The notes: generated by a model from the letters alone, not told the origin. A stretch of 64,000 bases of DNA from Burkholderiaceae bacterium (GCA_030654805.1 JAURWR010000072.1:1-64000), one strand, 5' to 3'. Counted from the stretch's first letter, positions 45,507-55,566 are shown. Numbers and translations are program-made.

Positions 45507-46577
45507 ATGAGCTCCCAGATCACGATCGAACCGCTGGGCCACAGCGTGCCGGTGCGCGACGACCAGACGGTTCTGGACGCCTGCCTGCGCGCCGGCGTCT
45601 GGCTGCCGCACGCCTGCGGGCACGGCGTGTGTGGCACCTGCAAGGTCCAGGTGCTCGAAGGCGAGTGCGACCATGGTGCGTCGTCGAACTTCGCGCTGAT
45701 GGACTTCGAGCGCGACGAGGGCAAGATCCTCGCGTGCTGCGCGACCGCGATCGGCGATGTGGTGATCGAGGCCGATATCGACGAAGACCCCGACGCGCAG
45801 TTCCTGCCGCTCGACGACTTCGACGCCGAGTTGGTCGAGGCGCGGATGCTGACGCCGACCATTCGAGGCCTGTGGCTGCGCAGCGATCGTCCCGTGCCGT
45901 TCCAGGCCGGCCAGTACGCGATGCTCGAGGTGCCCGGAGTCGAAGGCGCGCGGGCGTTCTCGATCGCCAACTCGCCGCAGCAGCATGCAGCCGACGGCCT
46001 GATCGAGCTGCACATCCGTCGCGTGGCTGGCGGCCACGCGACCACTTGGTTGCACGCTGAGTTGCAGGTCGGTCAGCAGCTGAGATTCACCGCTCCGAGC
46101 GGGCGCTTCTACGTGCGCAAATCGGCCGCACTGCCGATGATCTTCGTGGCCGGTGGCTCGGGCCTGTCGAGCCCGAAGTCGATGATCCTCGACCTGCTGG
46201 CCGAAGGCTGCACTCTGCCGATCACGCTGGTGCAGGGCGCGCGCGATGAGGGCGAGCTGTACTTCCGAGAATTGTTCGAACAGCTTGCCGGACAGCACCC
46301 GAACTTCACTTATGTGCCCGCGTTGTCGGACCTGCCGGAAGGCAAAGCGTGGAGCGGCGCGCAGGGCTTTGCGCACGAGGCCTTGAAGGCGCATTTCGCG
46401 AACGACTTCCGCGGTCACAAGGCCTATCTGTGCGGCCCGCCGCCGATGACCGAAGCCTGCATCGCGACCTTGATGCAGGGCCGTCTGTTCGAGCGCGACA
46501 TCTACACCGAGAAGTTCTTCACCGCAGCCGATGCGTCTTCGGCCGCGCCGCGCAGCCCGCTGTTCAAGCACCTGTGA
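45507..46577 (+). CDS. dmpP: phenol hydroxylase reductase (P5)
   Basis: A 356-residue electron-transfer subunit. The plant-type 2Fe-2S domain has Cys-37, Cys-42, Cys-45 and Cys-77 (CGHGVCGTC). Then come an FAD domain (RAFSIANSP) and an NADH domain (GGSGLSSPKSM, LCGPPPMTEAC). It passes electrons from NADH to the diiron hydroxylase. ATG 45507 starts 19 bases after dmpO. Last gene of the first half-operon; a divergent LysR gene follows. Confidence 0.95.
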   Translation: MSSQITIEPLGHSVPVRDDQTVLDACLRAGVWLPHACGHGVCGTCKVQVLEGECDHGASSNFALMDFERDEGKILACCATAIGDVVIEADIDEDPDAQFLPLDDFDAELVEARMLTPTIRGLWLRSDRPVPFQAGQYAMLEVPGVEGARAFSIANSPQQHAADGLIELHIRRVAGGHATTWLHAELQVGQQLRFTAPSGRFYVRKSAALPMIFVAGGSGLSSPKSMILDLLAEGCTLPITLVQGARDEGELYFRELFEQLAGQHPNFTYVPALSDLPEGKAWSGAQGFAHEALKAHFANDFRGHKAYLCGPPPMTEACIATLMQGRLFERDIYTEKFFTAADASSAAPRSPLFKHL

Positions 46578-46615
46578 TGCGACCACTTCGCCGCCCCATC
46601 GCATCCGGGTTGACG

Positions 46616-47512
46616 TCAGCCCGGCGGTGCGTCGTTGAATCGCCCGACCACTTCGAGGAACTCGCGCAGGATCGGCGACGCATCGTCGCGCCGGTACAGG
46701 CAGCTCAGGTCGATGTCGTGCAGGAGGCGCGACTTCAGCGGCCGGTACTCGACATGCGGCAGTTGCAGGCTGGCTGCCGAGGCGGTGGTGATGCACAGAC
46801 CGAAGCCGCTGGACACCAGCGCAATGCTGGTCAGCACGTCCTCGACCTGCTGCACGACGCGCACCACCACGCCCTCGCGAGCAAAGGCCGCCAGCACCAG
46901 TTGCGCCAGGCCGGCCATCGGCAGGTTCGGGTACAGGATCAGCGGCTCGCCGGCCATGTCGGGCAGCGTGATTTCAGCCTGTTCGCACAGTCGGTGCGCG
47001 GCAGGAAGCGCCACCAGGTAACGCTCGCGCAGCACGATGCGCACCGCGATGTCGGGCTCTTCGGGCACCAGGCGGTTGAAGCCAACGGTGATGCGTCGCT
47101 CGCGCAGCGCTTCGATCTGCTCGGCCTTCGTCATCGTGTGCAGGAACAGCTCGACCTCGGGGTGCTCGGCACGAAATCGCGACAGCACGCGTGGGATCAC
47201 GTTGAGGATGCTCGCGCCGAAGATGCCCACGTCGAGGCGTCCCAGGCGACCTTGCCCCGCCTGCTCGGTGCGGCTGCGCGCCCGCGCCACCAGACCCAGG
47301 ATGTTGGGCACCTCGTCGTACAGCGTCTGGCCCGCGGTGGTCAGCAACACACCGCGTGGGGTGCGCTCGAACAGCGCCGCCCCCAGGTCGCTTTCGAGCG
47401 CCTGGATCTGCCGCGTCAGTGGCGGTTGCGCCATGTGCAACCGGGCCGCTGCGCGGCCGAAATTCAGCTCCTCGGCGAGCACCTGGAAGTAGCGCATCTG
47501 TCGCAGGTCCAT
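46616..47512 (-). CDS. LysR family regulator of the lower meta pathway, CatM/BenM-like
   Basis: A 298-residue regulator with a winged helix-turn-helix (MDLRQMRYFQVLAEELNFGR, AQPPLTRQIQALE) and an effector domain of the CatM/BenM/CbnR group. It sits in reverse orientation between dmpP and dmpQ. Its start faces dmpQ across 128 bases containing a palindromic ATAC-N7-GTAT operator. It should control dmpQBCDEFGHI and itself. Comamonas testosteroni has a LysR gene (aphT) in a comparable cluster. The effector is unknown; muconate-type intermediates are possible. Confidence 0.88.
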   Translation of the reverse strand: MDLRQMRYFQVLAEELNFGRAAARLHMAQPPLTRQIQALESDLGAALFERTPRGVLLTTAGQTLYDEVPNILGLVARARSRTEQAGQGRLGRLDVGIFGASILNVIPRVLSRFRAEHPEVELFLHTMTKAEQIEALRERRITVGFNRLVPEEPDIAVRIVLRERYLVALPAAHRLCEQAEITLPDMAGEPLILYPNLPMAGLAQLVLAAFAREGVVVRVVQQVEDVLTSIALVSSGFGLCITTASAASLQLPHVEYRPLKSRLLHDIDLSCLYRRDDASPILREFLEVVGRFNDAPPG

Positions 47513-47548
47513 GGCCGCGATGGTGGCCGCAAGTGCGTTGTCGAGTCA

Positions 47549-47594
47549 ATACCTGAACGGTATCAAGCGGGCGGAAATCGGTATTGGACAGTAT
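47549..47594 (+). promoter_or_regulatory. LysR operator upstream of dmpQ (two sites)
   Basis: Site 1 at 47549-47563 is ATACCTGAACGGTAT, a perfect ATACC-N5-GGTAT palindrome matching the CatM/BenM consensus ATAC-N7-GTAT. Site 2 at 47580-47594 keeps only the right half (GTAT). The two centres are 31 bases apart, about three helical turns, as in BenM/CatM-type promoters where the weaker site overlaps the -35 region. Confidence 0.75.
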
Positions 47595-47640
47595 GGATTC
47601 GCTTGCGTAACTTCGCCTTGTGGCTGGGCTGAGGACCACC

Positions 47641-48000
47641 ATGCCGCGCTACGAAATACGGATCGACAACACCGGCGAGACCTATGTCTGCGCCGACACG
47701 CGAACCCTGCTCGAAGGCATGGAGGCGCTGGTTCGGCGGGGCATCCCGGTGGGTTGCCGGGGCGGCGGTTGCGGGGTTTGCAAGGTGCGCATCGAAGCAG
47801 GCGCTGTGCGCACCGAGAAGATGAGCCGCCGTCACGTCAGCCTGGACGACGAGGCGGCGGGCGTGGTGCTGGCGTGCCGCGCGTACCCGATGAGTGACGT
47901 GCAACTCAAGGCGCTCGACACGATGGCGCGTTGCGTTGAACGCGGTTGTACGGCTTCTTTCCTGGACGCTGCGCGCCGTGCGCAGCGCCCGACGCTCTGA
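47641..48000 (+). CDS. dmpQ: chloroplast-type 2Fe-2S ferredoxin
   Basis: A 119-residue XylT/DmpQ-like ferredoxin with ligands Cys-39, Cys-44, Cys-47 and Cys-79 ([12 protein letters not shown]). In related clusters it reactivates catechol 2,3-dioxygenase by reducing its oxidised iron. It lies 29 bases before dmpB, its client. Start ATG 47641; an earlier frame from 47620 is less likely. Confidence 0.92.
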   Translation: MPRYEIRIDNTGETYVCADTRTLLEGMEALVRRGIPVGCRGGGCGVCKVRIEAGAVRTEKMSRRHVSLDDEAAGVVLACRAYPMSDVQLKALDTMARCVERGCTASFLDAARRAQRPTL

Positions 48001-48029
48001 CGACACAAGAAACAAACAGGAGACTCGAC

Positions 48030-48962
48030 ATGGCAATGACAGGTGTTTTGAGACCCGGGCATGTGCAACTGCGCGTGCTCGACATGGCGGCTGCGGTCAA
48101 GCATTACGCCGAGGTGATCGGCCTGTGGGAAACCGCGCGCGACGCCGAGGGCCGCGTGTATCTGAAGGCTTGGGACGAGCACGACCACCACAGCGTCGTG
48201 CTGCGCGAAGCCGACGAAGCCGGCATGGACTTCATGGGCTTTCGCGTCGACTCGCCCGCGACGCTGAAGAAGCTGGCCGAGGACGTCAAGGCCAGCGGCT
48301 TGTGCACCCAACTGCAATGGATCGAAGCGGGCGAAATGCTGGCAACCGGCCAGCGCTTTCGCTTCACCGTGCCGACCGGTCATTCGATCGAGCTGTATGC
48401 CGAGAAGGACAAGGTCGGCAACGGCATGCCGCTGGTCAATCCGGAAATCTATCCCGACGGGCTGAAGGGCATGTCGCCCACGCGCTTCGACCACTGCCTG
48501 CTGTACGGCGATGACCTCGATGGCACCGTCAAGCTGTTCACCGAGGTGCTGGGTTTCAATCTGGCGGAGAAGGTCATTGCCGGGCCCGATCAGCTGCTGA
48601 TCGCGGCTTTCCTGACCTGCTCCAACAAGCCGCACGACATCGCCTTCATCCGCCACCCGCAGAAGAACAAGTTCCACCACGCGTCGTTCCTGCTCGACAA
48701 CTGGGGCGAGGTGCTGAAGGCGGCCGACATCATCACCCGCAAGCGCGTATCGATCGACATCGGGCCGACGCGGCACGGCATCACGCGCGGCGAGACGATC
48801 TATTTCTTCGACCCGAGCGGCAACCGCAACGAGGTGTTCTCCGGCGGCTACGTGCACTACCCGGACCGGCCGACCCTGACCTGGACCGACGACGAGCTGG
48901 GCCGCGCGATTTTCTATCACGACCGCAAGCTCAACGAAGCCTTCCTCAACGTCGTGACCTGA
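48030..48962 (+). CDS. dmpB: catechol 2,3-dioxygenase
   Basis: A 310-residue extradiol dioxygenase of the XylE/DmpB type with two vicinal-oxygen-chelate modules. Iron ligands are visible: His-155 (FDHCLLYG), a His in KFHHASF near 216, and Glu-268 ([10 protein letters not shown]). It opens the catechol ring to 2-hydroxymuconic semialdehyde. ATG 48030 has AGGAGA upstream, and the frame from 47946 overlaps dmpQ. Confidence 0.96.
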   Translation: MAMTGVLRPGHVQLRVLDMAAAVKHYAEVIGLWETARDAEGRVYLKAWDEHDHHSVVLREADEAGMDFMGFRVDSPATLKKLAEDVKASGLCTQLQWIEAGEMLATGQRFRFTVPTGHSIELYAEKDKVGNGMPLVNPEIYPDGLKGMSPTRFDHCLLYGDDLDGTVKLFTEVLGFNLAEKVIAGPDQLLIAAFLTCSNKPHDIAFIRHPQKNKFHHASFLLDNWGEVLKAADIITRKRVSIDIGPTRHGITRGETIYFFDPSGNRNEVFSGGYVHYPDRPTLTWTDDELGRAIFYHDRKLNEAFLNVVT

Positions 48963-48963
48963 C

Positions 48964-49401
48964 ATGGCGGCCACCACGCTCCAGCACACGCTGACCGACG
49001 AGGCGGCGCATGCCGCCGTTGCTGCGGCGGTGGCGCATGCGCGTGGCCTGGGTGTGCGCGTCAACGCCGCAGCCACCGACGGCAGCGGGCTGCTGATGGC
49101 CTTCCTGCGGATGCCGGGCGCTTTCCTGCATTCGATCGACATCGCGATCGACAAGGCCTACACGGCAGCGAGCTTTGGCTTCGCGACCGAGCGCTGGCCA
49201 ACGTTGCTGGAAAGCGATGCGGCCTTGCGTGCCGGCCTGCCGCAACGGCCTCGGCTGGTGGTGTTTGGCGGCGGCGTGCCGATCTACGCCGGCCCCGATT
49301 GTGTCGGCGCGATCGGCGTGTCGGGTGCGTCGGCCGCGCAGGACGCGGCGTGTGCGCGGGCCGGGCTGGCAGCGATCGGCTTGAGCGATCAGCCGCAGTG
49401 A
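48964..49401 (+). CDS. GlcG/HbpS-like (DUF336) protein inside the meta operon
   Basis: A 145-residue protein with the GlcG/HbpS pattern: AHARGLGVRVNAAATDGSG, DIAIDKAYTAASFGF, VVFGGGVPIYAGPDCVGAIG and a terminal QDAACARAG helix. It starts one base after the dmpB stop, so it is tightly coupled. Some family members bind haem. It is not one of the classical dmp enzymes; similar genes occur in other meta clusters without a firm role. Confidence 0.82.
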   Translation: MAATTLQHTLTDEAAHAAVAAAVAHARGLGVRVNAAATDGSGLLMAFLRMPGAFLHSIDIAIDKAYTAASFGFATERWPTLLESDAALRAGLPQRPRLVVFGGGVPIYAGPDCVGAIGVSGASAAQDAACARAGLAAIGLSDQPQ

Positions 49402-49450
49402 TCTCCCAAGAGCGCGCAGTGAAAAAAGCAATCCGTCTGAAGCGATCCCC

Positions 49451-50905
49451 ATGAAACAGTTTCTGAATTTCATCCACGGCGAGTTCGTGGCCACCGGCAA
49501 GACCTTCCCGAACCGGGCGCCGGTCGACAACCGCGTGCTCGGCCTGGTCCATGAGGCGGGCCGCGCCGAAGTCGATGCCGCAGTCGCATCGGCGCGCGCC
49601 GCGCTCAAGGGCGACTGGGGTCGGCTGAGCGTGGTCAAGCGCGTCGACATGCTGTATGCGGTGGCCGACGAGATCAACCGCCGCTTCGACGACTTCCTGC
49701 AGGCCGAGATTGCCGACACCGGCAAGCCGCTGTCACTGGCCTCACACATCGACATCCCGCGCGGCGCGGCCAATTTCAAGGTGTTCGCCGACATCATCAA
49801 GAACGTCCCGACCGAGAGTTTCGAGATGGTGACGCCCGATGGCGGCAGCGCGATCAACTACGGCCTTCGCACGCCGCTCGGCGTCATCGCGGTGGTCTGC
49901 CCTTGGAACCTCCCGCTGTTGCTGATGACCTGGAAGGTCGGCCCGGCGCTGGCCTGCGGCAACACCGTGGTCGTCAAGCCGTCGGAAGAAACCCCGGCCA
50001 CCGCGACGCTGCTCGGCGAAGTGATGAACCGGGTCGGCGTGCCGCCCGGCGTCTACAACGTGGTGCACGGCTTCGGCCCCGCGTCGGCCGGCGAGTTTCT
50101 GACCCGTCATCCCGATGTCGATGCGATCACGTTCACCGGCGAAACCGGCACCGGTGAAGCCATCATGGGTGCGGCAGCGAAGGGCGTGCGCAAGGTGTCG
50201 TTCGAGCTCGGCGGCAAGAACGCTGGCATCGTGTTCGACGACGCCGATTTCGACCAGGCGGTCGCCGGCATCACCCGCTCCGCGTTCGAGAACTGCGGCC
50301 AGGTCTGTCTGGGCACCGAGCGCGTCTATGTGCAGCGCGGCGTCTTTGACACGTTCGTCGCGGCACTCAAGATCAAGGCCGAAGCGCTCAAGGTCGGTCC
50401 GTCCGAGCAAGCCGGCGTCGGCCTCGGTCCGCTGATCTCGGCCGAGCACCGCGACAAGGTGCTCGGCTACTACCGCAAGGCGGTCGAAGAGGGTGCGACG
50501 GTGGTTACCGGCGGAGGCGTGCCCGCGATGAGCGGCGCCCTGGCCGAAGGCCACTGGGTGCAGCCGACCATCTGGACCGGTCTGCCCGAGTCGGCCGCGG
50601 TCGTCCGCGAAGAGATCTTCGGGCCGTGCGTGCACATCGCGCCGTTCGATACCGAGGAAGAAGTGATCGCGCTGGCCAACGCCACCGACTACGGTCTGGC
50701 TACCACCGTGTGGACGCAGAACCTCGGTCGCGCCCACCGCGTGGCCAGGCAGGTCGAGGTGGGCATCTGCTGGATCAACAGCTGGTTCCTGCGCGACCTG
50801 CGCACCGCTTTCGGTGGCGCCAAGGCATCGGGCATCGGCCGTGAAGGTGGCGTGCATTCACTCGAGTTCTACACCGAGCTGCGCAACGTCTGCGTGAAGC
50901 TGTGA
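49451..50905 (+). CDS. dmpC: 2-hydroxymuconic semialdehyde dehydrogenase
   Basis: A 484-residue aldehyde dehydrogenase. Visible motifs are VCPWNLPLLLMTWKVGPALA, the catalytic glutamate in FELGGKNAGIVF and the nucleophile in NCGQVCLGTERV. It oxidises the ring-cleavage product to 4-oxalocrotonate using NAD, opening the dehydrogenase branch completed by DmpI and DmpH. Confidence 0.95.
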   Translation: MKQFLNFIHGEFVATGKTFPNRAPVDNRVLGLVHEAGRAEVDAAVASARAALKGDWGRLSVVKRVDMLYAVADEINRRFDDFLQAEIADTGKPLSLASHIDIPRGAANFKVFADIIKNVPTESFEMVTPDGGSAINYGLRTPLGVIAVVCPWNLPLLLMTWKVGPALACGNTVVVKPSEETPATATLLGEVMNRVGVPPGVYNVVHGFGPASAGEFLTRHPDVDAITFTGETGTGEAIMGAAAKGVRKVSFELGGKNAGIVFDDADFDQAVAGITRSAFENCGQVCLGTERVYVQRGVFDTFVAALKIKAEALKVGPSEQAGVGLGPLISAEHRDKVLGYYRKAVEEGATVVTGGGVPAMSGALAEGHWVQPTIWTGLPESAAVVREEIFGPCVHIAPFDTEEEVIALANATDYGLATTVWTQNLGRAHRVARQVEVGICWINSWFLRDLRTAFGGAKASGIGREGGVHSLEFYTELRNVCVKL

Positions 50906-50910
50906 ACGGC

Positions 50911-51795
50911 ATGGACATGAATCCCGAGATCGGCAGGAAGGTCCGCACCGGCGGCTTCGACAGCAATGTGCACGACCTGGGCACCTCGGCGGCGGGCCAG
51001 CCGCCGACGCTGTTTGTCCACGGCTCGGGGCCGGGTGTCAGCGCGTGGGCCAATTGGCGTCTGGTGCTGCCGCGCATCGCCACGCAGCGCCGCGTGATCG
51101 CGCCGGACATGCTCGGCTTCGGCTACACCGAGCGGCCGCAGCCGCCCGGCCAGCACAGCGCGTACACGATGGATGCCTGGGTGCAGCAGGCGGTCGATCT
51201 GCTCGATCAGCTGGACATCGCGCAGGCCGACCTGGTCGGCAATTCCTTCGGCGGCGCGCTGTCGCTGGCGCTGGCCTGCCGCCACCCGCAGCGCGTGCGT
51301 CGCCTGGTGTTGATGGGCAGCGTCGGCGTGCCTTTCCCGATCACGGCGGGGCTGGAAGCGGTGTGGGGCTACACGCCATCGTTCGAGAACATGCGCCGCA
51401 TCATGGACGTGTTCGCGCACGACCGCCGCCTCGTCAACGACGAACTGGCGAAGCTGCGCTACGAGGCCAGCATCCGCCCCGGCTTTCAGGAGTCGTTCGC
51501 AGCGATGTTCCCGGCGCCTCGCCAGCGCTCGGTCGATGCCCTCACGAGCCCCGAGGCCGACATCCGCGCGCTGCAGCACCCGACGCTGGTGATCCACGGT
51601 CGCGAGGACCAGGTGATCCCGATGAGCACCTCACTGACGCTGGCGCAGTGGATTCCGAATTCGCAGCTCCATGTCTTTGGCCACTGCGGCCACTGGACGC
51701 AGATCGAGCACACCGAGCGCTTCATCCAGTTGGTCGGCAACTTCCTGGCCGAGGCCGATGCGCAGGCGGCCGCAGCCACTGCGCGCACCGCCTGA
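50911..51795 (+). CDS. dmpD: 2-hydroxymuconic semialdehyde hydrolase
   Basis: A 294-residue alpha/beta hydrolase. The oxyanion region is FVHGSGPGVSAWANW, the nucleophile is Ser-112 in GNSFGGA and the histidine lies in FGHCGHW. It cleaves the semialdehyde (or the ketones from methyl-catechols) directly to 2-hydroxypenta-2,4-dienoate, the alternative to the C-I-H branch. The start is ATG 50911; GTG 50902 overlaps dmpC. Confidence 0.94.
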   Translation: MDMNPEIGRKVRTGGFDSNVHDLGTSAAGQPPTLFVHGSGPGVSAWANWRLVLPRIATQRRVIAPDMLGFGYTERPQPPGQHSAYTMDAWVQQAVDLLDQLDIAQADLVGNSFGGALSLALACRHPQRVRRLVLMGSVGVPFPITAGLEAVWGYTPSFENMRRIMDVFAHDRRLVNDELAKLRYEASIRPGFQESFAAMFPAPRQRSVDALTSPEADIRALQHPTLVIHGREDQVIPMSTSLTLAQWIPNSQLHVFGHCGHWTQIEHTERFIQLVGNFLAEADAQAAAATARTA

Positions 51796-51829
51796 CCCGT
51801 TTCATTTCTTCGACACCACAAACCTCCCC

Positions 51830-52615
51830 ATGGACATCCAACGCATCCAGCACCACGGCGCTGCGCTGTATCGGGCGCTGGCACAGCGCGAGCCGATCGC
51901 GCCGCTGACCACGCAAGACCCCGACATCACCATCGACGATGCGTACCGCATCCAGATGGTGATGATCGAGCAGCGCATCGCCGCCACCGGCGAGCGCATC
52001 GTCGGCAAGAAGATCGGTGTCACCTCGCGTGCGGTGATGAACATGCTGGGCGTCTACCAGCCCGACTTCGGCCACCTGCTGAGCGGCATGATCGTCAGTG
52101 ACGGCAGCAGCATCGACAGCAAGACGCTGATCCAGCCGAAAGCCGAAGGCGAGATTGCTTTCATGCTGAAGAAGGACCTGATCGGTCCCGGCATCAGCAA
52201 CGCCGACGTACTGGCCGCGACAGAGTGCGTGATGCCGTGCTTCGAGATCGTCGATTCGCGCATCCAGGACTGGAAGATCAAGATCCAGGACACCGTCGCC
52301 GACAACGCCTCCTGTGGGGTCTTCGTGCTCGGCGATCGCGCGGTCGATCCGCGACGCATCGACCTGACCACCTGCGGCATGGTGCTCGAGAAGAACGGCG
52401 ACATCGTCGCCACCGGCGCCGGTGCGGCCGCCCTCGGGTCGCCGGTCAATGCGGTGGCCTGGCTCGCCAACACGCTCGGCCGACTCGGCATCGGACTGAA
52501 GGCTGGCGAGGTGATCCTTTCCGGCGCACTCGCCGCAATGTTCACCGCGCAGGCCGGCGACAACTTCCGCGTTTCCATCGGCGGGCTGGGCGGCTGCTCG
52601 GTCCGCTTCCATTGA
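51830..52615 (+). CDS. dmpE: 2-oxopent-4-enoate (2-hydroxypentadienoate) hydratase
   Basis: A 261-residue MhpD/DmpE-type hydratase with [32 protein letters not shown] (metal-binding glutamates) and [14 protein letters not shown]. It adds water to give 4-hydroxy-2-oxovalerate. Its paralogue DmpH follows three genes later. ATG 51830 is the start; the longer frame overlaps dmpD. Confidence 0.94.
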   Translation: MDIQRIQHHGAALYRALAQREPIAPLTTQDPDITIDDAYRIQMVMIEQRIAATGERIVGKKIGVTSRAVMNMLGVYQPDFGHLLSGMIVSDGSSIDSKTLIQPKAEGEIAFMLKKDLIGPGISNADVLAATECVMPCFEIVDSRIQDWKIKIQDTVADNASCGVFVLGDRAVDPRRIDLTTCGMVLEKNGDIVATGAGAAALGSPVNAVAWLANTLGRLGIGLKAGEVILSGALAAMFTAQAGDNFRVSIGGLGGCSVRFH

Positions 52616-52626
52616 AAGCACACGAC

Positions 52627-53538
52627 ATGAAGAAGATCAAGTGCGCCCTGATCGGGCCCGGCAACATTGGCACCGACCTGCTCGCCAAGCTGCAGCGCAG
52701 CCCGGTGCTGGAAGCGGTCTGGATGGTCGGTATCGACCCGAATTCCGATGGTCTGAAGCGCGCCCGCGAGATGGGCATCAAGACCACGTCAGACGGCGTC
52801 GACGGCCTGCTGCCTCACGTCAAGGCCGATGGTGTGCAGATCGCGTTCGACGCGACCAGCGCCTATGTGCACGCGGACAACTCGCGCAAGCTGAATGCGC
52901 TGGGCGTGATGATGATCGACCTGACGCCTGCGGCCATCGGCCCGTATTGCGTGCCGCCGGTCAATCTGAAAGAGCACGTCGGCCGCCGCGAGATGAACGT
53001 CAACATGGTCACCTGCGGTGGCCAGGCCACGATCCCGATGGTCGCCGCGGTGTCGCGGGTGCAGCCGGTGGCCTACGGCGAGATTGTCGCCTCCGTGGCC
53101 AGCCGCTCTGCCGGCCCCGGCACGCGCAAGAACATCGACGACGTCACCCGCACCACCTCCGGCGCGATCGTGCGTGTGGGCGGCGCGAAGAAGGGCAAGG
53201 CCATCCTCATCATCAACCCGGCCGATCCGCCGTTGATCATGCGCGACACCGTGCATTGCCTGACCGAGACGGCGCCCGATCGCGAGCGCATCACCGCCTC
53301 GATCCACCAGATGATCGCCGAGGTACAGCGCTATGTACCGGGCTACAAATTGGTCAACGGCCCGGTCTTCGACGGCAACCGCGTCTCGGTCTTCATGGAG
53401 GTCGAGGGCCTCGGCGACTACCTGCCGAAGTACGCCGGCAACCTCGACATCATGACCGCCGCCGCGGCCCGCACCGCCGAGATGTTCGCCGAAGAAATGA
53501 TCGCAGGCACGCTGACGCTCGAAGCCGTCGCCGCCTGA
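52627..53538 (+). CDS. dmpF: acetaldehyde dehydrogenase (acylating)
   Basis: A 303-residue NAD-dependent enzyme starting [17 protein letters not shown] (nucleotide-binding loop), with the active cysteine in MVTCGGQAT. It turns acetaldehyde into acetyl-CoA and forms a channelling complex with the aldolase DmpG encoded next. Start ATG 52627 lies 11 bases past dmpE. Confidence 0.96.
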   Translation: MKKIKCALIGPGNIGTDLLAKLQRSPVLEAVWMVGIDPNSDGLKRAREMGIKTTSDGVDGLLPHVKADGVQIAFDATSAYVHADNSRKLNALGVMMIDLTPAAIGPYCVPPVNLKEHVGRREMNVNMVTCGGQATIPMVAAVSRVQPVAYGEIVASVASRSAGPGTRKNIDDVTRTTSGAIVRVGGAKKGKAILIINPADPPLIMRDTVHCLTETAPDRERITASIHQMIAEVQRYVPGYKLVNGPVFDGNRVSVFMEVEGLGDYLPKYAGNLDIMTAAAARTAEMFAEEMIAGTLTLEAVAA

Positions 53539-53565
53539 ACACCCCCACCCAAAAGGAGCTTCACG

Positions 53566-54609
53566 ATGAACCTCAAGGGCAGACAAGTCACCGTCCACGA
53601 CATGACCCTGCGTGACGGCATGCACCCGAAACGCCACCAGATGACGCTCGATCAGATGAAGACCATCGCCTGCGGTCTCGACGTGGCTGGCGTGCCGCTG
53701 ATCGAGGTCACGCACGGCGATGGACTCGGCGGCAGTTCGGTCAACTACGGCTTCCCGGCACACACCGACGAGGCCTACCTCGGCGCGGTGATCCCGCTGA
53801 TGAAGCGGGCCAAGGTGTCGGCGCTGCTGATCCCCGGCATCGGCACCGTCGATCACCTGCTGATGGCGAAGGACCTCGGCGTCAACACCATCCGCGTCGC
53901 CACCCATTGCACCGAGGCCGATGTGTCCGAGCAGCACATCCGCAAGGCGCGCGAACTCGGCATGGACACCGTCGGTTTTCTGATGATGGCGCACATGGCC
54001 AGCCCCGAGAAGCTGGTCAAGCAGGCGTTGCTGATGGAAGGTTACGGTGCCAACTGCGTGTACGTCACCGACTCGGCCGGCCACATGCTGCCCGACGACG
54101 TGACCGCGCGCCTCGGTGCGGTGCGCCAGGCGCTGAAGACCGCGACCGAGCTCGGCTTCCACGGCCACCACAACATGGCGATGGGCATCGCGAATTCGCT
54201 GGCGGCCGTCGAGGCCGGCGCCAATCGCATCGACGCCGCAGCGGCCGGCCTCGGTGCCGGAGCCGGCAACACGCCGATGGAGGTCTTCATCGCGGTGTGC
54301 GATCGCATGGGCATCGAGACCGGGGTCGATGTGTTCAAGATACAGGACGTGGCCGAAGACCTGGTCGTGCCGATCATGGACCACGTGATCCGCATCGATC
54401 GCGACTCGCTGACGCTCGGTTATGCCGGCGTTTATTCGAGCTTCCTGCTGTTCGCCAAACGCGCCGGAGAGAAGTACGGCGTACCGGCGCGCGACCTGCT
54501 GGTCGAGCTGGGCCGACGCGGCATGGTCGGCGGTCAGGAAGACATGATCGAGGACACCGCGATGACGATGGCGCACCAGCGCGCACAAGCAAAGAAGGTG
54601 GCGGCATGA
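53566..54609 (+). CDS. dmpG: 4-hydroxy-2-oxovalerate aldolase
   Basis: A 347-residue TIM-barrel aldolase with the metal-site start [15 protein letters not shown] and [20 protein letters not shown]. It splits 4-hydroxy-2-oxovalerate into pyruvate and acetaldehyde, passing the latter to DmpF. AAAGGAG precedes ATG 53566. Confidence 0.96.
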   Translation: MNLKGRQVTVHDMTLRDGMHPKRHQMTLDQMKTIACGLDVAGVPLIEVTHGDGLGGSSVNYGFPAHTDEAYLGAVIPLMKRAKVSALLIPGIGTVDHLLMAKDLGVNTIRVATHCTEADVSEQHIRKARELGMDTVGFLMMAHMASPEKLVKQALLMEGYGANCVYVTDSAGHMLPDDVTARLGAVRQALKTATELGFHGHHNMAMGIANSLAAVEAGANRIDAAAAGLGAGAGNTPMEVFIAVCDRMGIETGVDVFKIQDVAEDLVVPIMDHVIRIDRDSLTLGYAGVYSSFLLFAKRAGEKYGVPARDLLVELGRRGMVGGQEDMIEDTAMTMAHQRAQAKKVAA

Positions 54610-54742
54610 GCCCGCCGGGCCGCCCCAAGGGCGAATACCGGAGTGCGCAGCACGAAGGTACCCCAGTGAGCGCCACGATCGGCCGCCCGGAGGGGGGATC
54701 GCCACCTCTCGGAGGGGCAGCGCGAAGCGCGGGGGTGTCTCC
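54610..54742. repeat. GC-rich intergenic repeat between dmpG and dmpH
   Basis: This 133-base spacer contains GCCCGCCGGGCCGCCCCAAG and GGGGCAGCGCGAAGCGCGGG, the two ends of a repeat type that is frequent between Burkholderiales genes. It interrupts an otherwise tight operon without disrupting a gene. Confidence 0.6.
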
Positions 54743-55531
54743 ATGAGCCTCGATTCATCGACCATCGAGCGGCTGGCGAAGCTGCTCGACGTTTGCCAGC
54801 TCGAAGCTCGCGACACGCTGAAGGTGACCGACGAACACCCCGAGATGGACTGGGCCGACGCCTACGCGATCCAGGACGCCGGGCGCCGCCGCAAGCTGGC
54901 GCGCGGGCTGAAGGTGATCGGGCTGAAGGCGGGGTTGACTTCGTACGCGAAGATGAAGCAGATGGGCGTGGACAGCCCGGTGTTCGGCTACCTGGCCGAC
55001 GACACCGCGGTACCCGACGGCGGTGTCTGCCAGGTCTCCGAGCTGATCCACCCGAAGGTCGAACCCGAGATCGCGTTCGTCACCCGCAGCGAGCTGAAGG
55101 GCCCGGGTTGCCACATCGGCGCGGTGCTCGCGGCCACCGACTTCGTGATGCCCGGCATCGAGGTCATCGACAGCCGCTACCGCGACTTCAAGTTCGACCT
55201 GAAGAGCGTCATCGCCGACAACACCTCGGCGGCGCGTTTCGTCGTCGGTGGGGCCTGCGTCGCACCGGCCGAGGTCGATCTGCGCACCACCGGCATCGTG
55301 CTGGAGAAGAACGGTGAGGTCGTCGCGTTGGGCGCGGGCGCTGCGGTGCTTGGCCACCCGGCCGCTGCGATCGCGATGCTGGTCAACAAGCTCGCCGAAA
55401 GCGGCGAAACACTGCCCGCCGGCACGCTGGTGCTGTCCGGCGGCATCACCGAAGCGGTGGCTGTCGGCGCGGGTGATCACATCACGCTGCGGGTGCAGGG
55501 CATGGGGTCGGTGTCGATCCGTTTCGCCTGA
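54743..55531 (+). CDS. dmpH: 4-oxalocrotonate decarboxylase
   Basis: A 262-residue protein of the same fold as DmpE (VIGLKAGLTSYAKMKQMGV, HPKVEPEIAFVTRSEL, GIEVIDSRYRDFKFDL). It decarboxylates the keto form of 4-oxalocrotonate to 2-hydroxypentadienoate, and in other organisms complexes with the hydratase DmpE. Confidence 0.94.
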   Translation: MSLDSSTIERLAKLLDVCQLEARDTLKVTDEHPEMDWADAYAIQDAGRRRKLARGLKVIGLKAGLTSYAKMKQMGVDSPVFGYLADDTAVPDGGVCQVSELIHPKVEPEIAFVTRSELKGPGCHIGAVLAATDFVMPGIEVIDSRYRDFKFDLKSVIADNTSAARFVVGGACVAPAEVDLRTTGIVLEKNGEVVALGAGAAVLGHPAAAIAMLVNKLAESGETLPAGTLVLSGGITEAVAVGAGDHITLRVQGMGSVSIRFA

Positions 55532-55566
55532 ACACCGCAACACCAAAGAACACAGGAGCACCAGAG

